Shown: in pieces, positions 6,796-9,799 of the stretch | How positions within the stretch are numbered: the first letter of the stretch is position 1 | Layout: every line of letters begins with the position of its first letter | Source of the DNA: Acidobacteriota bacterium | Lineage (GTDB): Bacteria; Acidobacteriota; Blastocatellia; Pyrinomonadales; Pyrinomonadaceae | Assembly: GCA_019247865.1 (NCBI GenBank) | Contig: JAFBAJ010000554.1 | Location: forward strand, 1-9,799 | Direction of reading: 5' to 3' | DNA length: 9,799 nt | Made by a program: the position numbers and the translations under genes | Notes under the pieces: model-generated | What the model saw: the letters and a program-made list of their open reading frames with translations, nothing else | Database searches by the model: none | What the model was told of the DNA's origin: nothing

Positions 6796-8517
6796 ATGAA
6801 GAACCTGGAATCCGAGGCCAGTTCGGCACCGGAGAAGTCGTCCGGTGAAGTTGATGAGCGGTCCAATTTTATTCGAGACATTATTATTCAGGATATCAAG
6901 GCGGGAAAACATGGCGGGCGCGTGCAGACGCGATTTCCTCCGGAGCCGAACGGCTACCTCCATATCGGCCATGCGAAGGCCATTTGTCTCGACTTCGGTT
7001 TGGCGGCAGAATTTGGCGGCCAATGCAATCTGCGTTTTGACGACACCAATCCGTCCAGGGAAGAGAGCGAATACGTGGATGCCATTATGGCAGATGTCCA
7101 GTGGCTGGGCTTCAAATGGGACGGGCTGTTTTATGCTTCCGATTACTTCGGCCAGCTTTACGAATGGGCGGTTCAACTCATCACAGCGGGCAAAGCCTAC
7201 GTCTCCGATCTGAGTGCGGAGGAGATGCGCGAGTATCGCGGGACGCTCACCGAGCCGGGCCGGGAAGACCCGCACCGCAATCGTTCCGTTGAAGAAAACC
7301 TTGAGCTGTTCGAGCGCATGAGGCGTGGGGAGTTCCCTGACGGCTCGCGCACGCTGCGCGCGAAGATCAATATGGCCTCGCCCAACCTGAGCCTCCGCGA
7401 TCCGGTGATGTATCGCATTCTGCATATGGAGCACCACCGGACGGGCAATCAATGGTGCATCTACCCCCTCTACGATTACGCGCACGGACAATCGGATTCG
7501 ATTGAGCGTGTGACTCATTCGCTCTGTACGCTTGAGTTCGATAATAATCGCGCTTTGTACAACTGGTTTATCGAGCAGCTCGGCATTTTCCCATCCCAGC
7601 AGTATGAGTTCGACCGGCTCAGCCTCACCTATACGGTGATGAGCAAGCGCAAGCTCTTGAAGCTGGTGCAGGAGGAGCTGGTCAAAGGCTGGGATGACCC
7701 GCGCATGCCGACGCTCTCCGGGATGCGGCGGCGCGGTTATACGCCCGAAGCGATTCGCAATTTCTGCGCGAGTCTCGGCGTGTCCAAAACCAACGGCATC
7801 ACGCAGCTTCAGCAACTCGAATATTACCTCCGCGAGGATTTGAACAAACACGCCCTGCGGGTGATGGCGGTGCTGAAACCGTTGCGCGTCGTGATTGATA
7901 ACTATCCTGACGATTTGGTGGAAGAGATGGAGGCCATCAACAATCCCGAAGACGCGAGCGCGGGAACGCGAAAGGTTCTGTTCTCGAAGGTCCTCTACAT
8001 CGAACAGGAAGATTTTCGCGAAGACCCCCCGAAGCAATTCTACCGTCTCGCTCCCGGCCGTGAGGTCCGCCTCCGCTACGCGTATCTCATCACCTGCCAG
8101 AGTGTGGTCAAAGACGCCGAGGGAAATATCGTTGAGCTGCATTGCACCTATGACCCGGCCACACGGGGCGGGAACACCCCCGACGGACGCAAGGTCAAAT
8201 CCACGATCCACTGGGTCTCGGCGGCGCACGCCGTAGACGCCGAGGTTCGCCTCTACGACACCCTCTTCACAAAAGAGGACCCGAGCGAGAATGGCGAGGA
8301 CTTCATTGACAATTTGAATCCGAATTCTTTAGAAGTGCTTACCGGTTGCAAGGTCGAGCTGAGCCTGCGCGATGCGGCGCCCGCCACGCGCTATCAGTTC
8401 GAACGCCTGGGTTACTTCTGCGTGGATCCTGAGTCAGCGCCCGGGCATCCGGTCTTCAATCGGACCATAGGATTACGGGATACGTGGGCGAAGATTGAGC
8501 AGCGCGCAAAGAGATGA
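6796..8517 (+). CDS. glnS: Glutaminyl-tRNA synthetase (GlnRS)
   Basis: This enzyme charges tRNA-Gln with glutamine using ATP, in the cytoplasm. It is a class I synthetase of 573 residues (the E. coli enzyme has about 554). The catalytic Rossmann domain shows [14 protein letters not shown] with HIGH at 56-59, R-F-D-D-T-N-P (80-86), and the KMSKS-equivalent V-M-S-K-R at 281-285. [20 protein letters not shown] (211-230) is the GlnRS-type form of that segment, which separates it from GluRS. The C-terminal ~230 residues form the beta-barrel anticodon-binding part (for example [11 protein letters not shown] and H-W-V-S-A). No YqeY-type extension is present. Having GlnRS means the cell can make Gln-tRNA directly. 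It stands alone on its strand after a divergent spacer, and tRNA-Ser and gltX follow. Confidence 0.98.
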   Translation: MKNLESEASSAPEKSSGEVDERSNFIRDIIIQDIKAGKHGGRVQTRFPPEPNGYLHIGHAKAICLDFGLAAEFGGQCNLRFDDTNPSREESEYVDAIMADVQWLGFKWDGLFYASDYFGQLYEWAVQLITAGKAYVSDLSAEEMREYRGTLTEPGREDPHRNRSVEENLELFERMRRGEFPDGSRTLRAKINMASPNLSLRDPVMYRILHMEHHRTGNQWCIYPLYDYAHGQSDSIERVTHSLCTLEFDNNRALYNWFIEQLGIFPSQQYEFDRLSLTYTVMSKRKLLKLVQEELVKGWDDPRMPTLSGMRRRGYTPEAIRNFCASLGVSKTNGITQLQQLEYYLREDLNKHALRVMAVLKPLRVVIDNYPDDLVEEMEAINNPEDASAGTRKVLFSKVLYIEQEDFREDPPKQFYRLAPGREVRLRYAYLITCQSVVKDAEGNIVELHCTYDPATRGGNTPDGRKVKSTIHWVSAAHAVDAEVRLYDTLFTKEDPSENGEDFIDNLNPNSLEVLTGCKVELSLRDAAPATRYQFERLGYFCVDPESAPGHPVFNRTIGLRDTWAKIEQRAKR

Positions 8518-8620
8518 TTCAACCTGAATCAACCGACACCGGCAACTAGTCAGGCATTTTTGCGGCGGTCATTGGTAACGAAACGCCCCCATCGTCTTAC
8601 GCCCTACCGCCTTGAGTTCG

Positions 8621-8754
8621 GGTAGTGGGTCAGTTTCAAAAACAATTTCACGCAAAGGCGCAAAGACGCAAAGAAAGACATAGAAGCCTTTCTTTGCGTC
8701 TTTGCGCCTTTGCGTGAGATTCTTTTGTTTGAGTTTTCAAACTGACCCACTACC
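8621..8754. mobile_element. Probable MITE: 134 bp, 16-bp TIRs, 8-bp target duplication
   Basis: The ends GGTAGTGGGTCAGTTT (8621-8636) and its exact complement (8739-8754) form perfect 16-bp terminal inverted repeats. The element is flanked by an exact 8-bp direct repeat TGAGTTCG at 8613-8620 and 8755-8762, as expected of a target-site duplication. There is no coding capacity, so it would depend on a transposase elsewhere. Inside lies the palindromic octamer hairpin (8648-8717); the whole element could fold into one long imperfect hairpin, the right side having ~10 more bases than the left between TIR and inner arm. It lies in the 299-bp glnS-tRNA gap, 16 bp before the -35 box of the tRNA promoter. 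The 95 bases between glnS and the element hold nothing I recognise beyond a short GATTCA/TGAATC palindrome at the stop codon. I cannot name the parent IS family. Confidence 0.75.
8648..8717. repeat. Palindromic octamer hairpin repeat, copy 2 (inside the MITE)
   Basis: Perfect 30-bp arms (8648-8677 and 8688-8717) enclose a 10-nt loop. The first 26 bp of the left arm, with octamers CGCAAAGG, CGCAAAGA and CGCAAAG, equal the left arm at 1942-1967. Here the stem is four bp longer, and the loop is unrelated to that of copy 1. Confidence 0.92.
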
Positions 8755-8769
8755 TGAGTTCGCTCGTGC

Positions 8770-8797
8770 TTGACAATCTGAAACCGGAGATTAGAAT
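8770..8797 (+). promoter_or_regulatory. Promoter of tRNA-Ser
   Basis: TTGACA (8770-8775), a perfect -35 box, and TAGAAT (8792-8797), five of six of the -10 box, are separated by 16 bp. Transcription would start near 8804, about 13 bases before the tRNA 5' end. This is the best promoter in the window. With no clear promoter of its own visible in front of gltX, it may also serve gltX by read-through. Confidence 0.75.
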
Positions 8798-8816
8798 ACT
8801 GTGAGCCGACAGGCAC

Positions 8817-8907
8817 GGAGATGTGGCCGAGTGGCTGAAGGCGGCGGTTTGCTAAACCGTTATGGGTCAAAAGCCCATCACAGGTTCGAATCCTGTCATC
8901 TCCGCCA
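8817..8907 (+). tRNA. tRNA-Ser (anticodon GCU)
   Basis: A full class II tRNA of 91 bases folds here. The acceptor stem GGAGATG (8817-8823) pairs with CATCTCC (8897-8903). The discriminator is G8904, and CCA is encoded at 8905-8907. The anticodon loop TTGCTAA gives anticodon GCT at 8851-8853, reading AGC and AGU serine codons. The long variable arm typical of serine tRNAs pairs ATGGG (8862-8866) with CCCAT (8874-8878). The T arm contains TTCGAAT between ACAGG and CCTGT. All stems are intact, so the gene is expected to work. Confidence 0.97.
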
Positions 8908-8915
8908 TCTTTTCG

Positions 8916-8997
8916 AGTGGTCAGTGGTCAGTGGTCAGTGGTCAGTAAGAAAAGTTCTTGACTGACTACTGACCACCGACCACTGACCACTTTTTTT
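8916..8997 (+). terminator. Heptamer hairpin repeat with T-run, between tRNA-Ser and gltX
   Basis: Four exact tandem copies of AGTGGTC (8916-8943) plus AGT are mirrored by GACTACT, GACCACC, GACCACT and GACCACT (8964-8991). The 31-bp arms (8916-8946, 8961-8991) match at 29 of 31 positions, and one mismatch is a G-U pair in RNA. The top closes further through AAGAA (8947-8951) and TTCTT (8955-8959). Seven T (8991-8997) follow. It starts 8 bases after the tRNA CCA end and has the form of a very long Rho-independent terminator, but it may be an inserted repeat. The T-run ends exactly at the gltX ATG. Confidence 0.75.
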
Positions 8998-9799
8998 ATG
9001 ACTATTCGAGTTCGCTTCGCACCATCTCCGACCGGCTACCTGCACATCGGCTCTGCGCGCACGGCGCTCTTTAACTGGCTCTACGCGCGCGCGCGCGGCG
9101 GCAAGTTTCTGCTGCGTATCGAAGACACAGACCTCCAGCGCTCGACCGAAGCCTCGACGCGCTCGATCATAGAGGGGCTGAAGTGGCTCGGCCTCGATTA
9201 CGATGAGGAGATCGTTTTTCAGTCGGAGAATGCGGACAAGCATCGCGCCGCCGCCCTGCGCCTCATCGAAGCGGGCAAGGCGTACCGGGATTTCACTCCC
9301 AGAGCGGAGAATTCGGACGCCACCGTCAAGGCGAGCATCGCCGAGCGAGCGCGCACAAACACGGTCGAAGGCGTAGACCATCGCAGCAACCCTTACCGCG
9401 AACTGGACCTGGAAGAATCACAGCGCCGCGCTGATGCGGGCGAGCCTTTCGCCGTCCGCCTCAAAGTGGCACGCGAGGGGCGCTCGCATTTCGTTGATCT
9501 GGTCTACGGAGAGCAGGGACGCGATTATGCCGAGATCGAAGACCTCGTGCTGCTCCGTTCGGACGGTCACCCGCTCTATAATCTCGCAGTCGTCGTTGAT
9601 GACATCGATATGCAGATCACGGATGTGATCCGTGGGCAGGACCACCTGACGAACACGCACAAGCAGATACTTATCTATGAGGCGCTCGGTGCACCCGTCC
9701 CACGCTTTGTCCATCTTCCGCTCATTCTCGCGCCCGGCGGAAAGAAATTGTCTAAAAGAATTCATGGCGAAATCGTTTCGCTGACGACTTACCGTGATG
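8998..9799 (+). CDS. gltX: Glutamyl-tRNA synthetase (GluRS), N-terminal 267 residues; cut by window end
   Basis: This enzyme attaches glutamate to tRNA-Glu. The frame is open from ATG 8998 to the window end. Residues 5-20 read V-R-F-A-P-S-P-T-G-Y-L-H-I-G-S-A, the bacterial GluRS form of the HIGH motif (16-19). L-L-R-I-E-D-T-D (38-45), V-I-R-G-Q-D-H-L-T-N-T (210-220) and K-L-S-K-R (250-254, the KMSKS equivalent) follow in order. The region near 95-100 (A-Y-R-D-F-T) lacks the cysteines of zinc-binding GluRS. The anticodon-binding domain, which decides whether the enzyme also charges tRNA-Gln, is outside the window; since glnS is present, a discriminating enzyme is likely. The ATG is the first possible start, since an in-frame TGA lies at 8959-8961. 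No Shine-Dalgarno motif precedes it: the upstream sequence is the T-run and arm of a hairpin, so translation may be SD-independent. Confidence 0.97.
   Translation, partial: MTIRVRFAPSPTGYLHIGSARTALFNWLYARARGGKFLLRIEDTDLQRSTEASTRSIIEGLKWLGLDYDEEIVFQSENADKHRAAALRLIEAGKAYRDFTPRAENSDATVKASIAERARTNTVEGVDHRSNPYRELDLEESQRRADAGEPFAVRLKVAREGRSHFVDLVYGEQGRDYAEIEDLVLLRSDGHPLYNLAVVVDDIDMQITDVIRGQDHLTNTHKQILIYEALGAPVPRFVHLPLILAPGGKKLSKRIHGEIVSLTTYRD

Noticed and set aside
6485..6796. Open frames of about 100 codons in the spacer between the M16 gene and glnS
   Set aside because: No recognisable domain, no ribosome site, and frames overlap on both strands; I treat the stretch as non-coding.
6793..8229. 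Long open frame (478 codons) on the - strand opposite glnS
   Set aside because: GlnRS on the + strand is certain, and the antisense product shows no family motif. Antisense frames of this length are common in G+C-rich genes.
8604..8870. Small open frame (88 codons) on the - strand across the MITE and the tRNA
   Set aside because: It consists of repeat and tRNA sequence translated by chance.
8817..8907. tRNA gene as attachment site of an integrated element
   Set aside because: No integrase gene and no second copy of the tRNA 3' end are seen in the window.
1942..8991. CRISPR array as explanation of the repeats
   Set aside because: Repeats are mirrored 7-8-mers without unique spacers of constant length, and no cas genes are present.

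Overview
The window looks like bacterial chromosome from an acidobacterium, possibly Blastocatellia. This is an inference from three things: a high G+C base composition, a long VCBS/FG-GAP surface protein, and intergenic spaces filled with short palindromic repeats. Nothing in the window fixes the taxonomy. There are six protein genes (the first and last cut by the window ends), one tRNA gene, one probable miniature transposable element, and four long hairpin-forming repeats.

Left part (1-2020, + strand). The C-terminal 335 residues of a secreted or surface FG-GAP/VCBS beta-propeller protein end at 1009 and are followed by an intrinsic terminator. A likely promoter for the next gene overlaps the left arm of that terminator. 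The next gene (1148-1936) encodes a very divergent member of the SAM hydroxide adenosyltransferase (DUF62) family whose catalytic triad appears to be lost. A perfect 26-bp hairpin repeat separates it from a convergent gene.

Middle part (2021-6449, - strand). A double-domain M16 (pitrilysin-type) zinc peptidase is encoded first, then an exported protein with a thioredoxin-like domain and a single cysteine. A second type of hairpin repeat lies between them. Upstream of the peptidase is a 346-bp divergent spacer.

Right part (6796-9799, + strand). This is a translation module: glnS (glutaminyl-tRNA synthetase), tRNA-Ser(GCU) with its own near-consensus promoter, and gltX (glutamyl-tRNA synthetase, running off the window end). 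Between glnS and the tRNA lies a 134-bp element with 16-bp terminal inverted repeats and an exact 8-bp flanking direct repeat, which is the structure of a MITE. It carries inside it a second copy of the 26-bp hairpin repeat. Between the tRNA and gltX lies a hairpin of mirrored heptamers. Its T-run directly touches the gltX start codon, so gltX has no visible Shine-Dalgarno sequence.

The most interesting material is therefore intergenic: several hairpin families built of tandem 7- or 8-mers that are mirrored in the opposite arm, two of which seem related at the level of the 8-mer, and one of which sits inside a transposon-like element.
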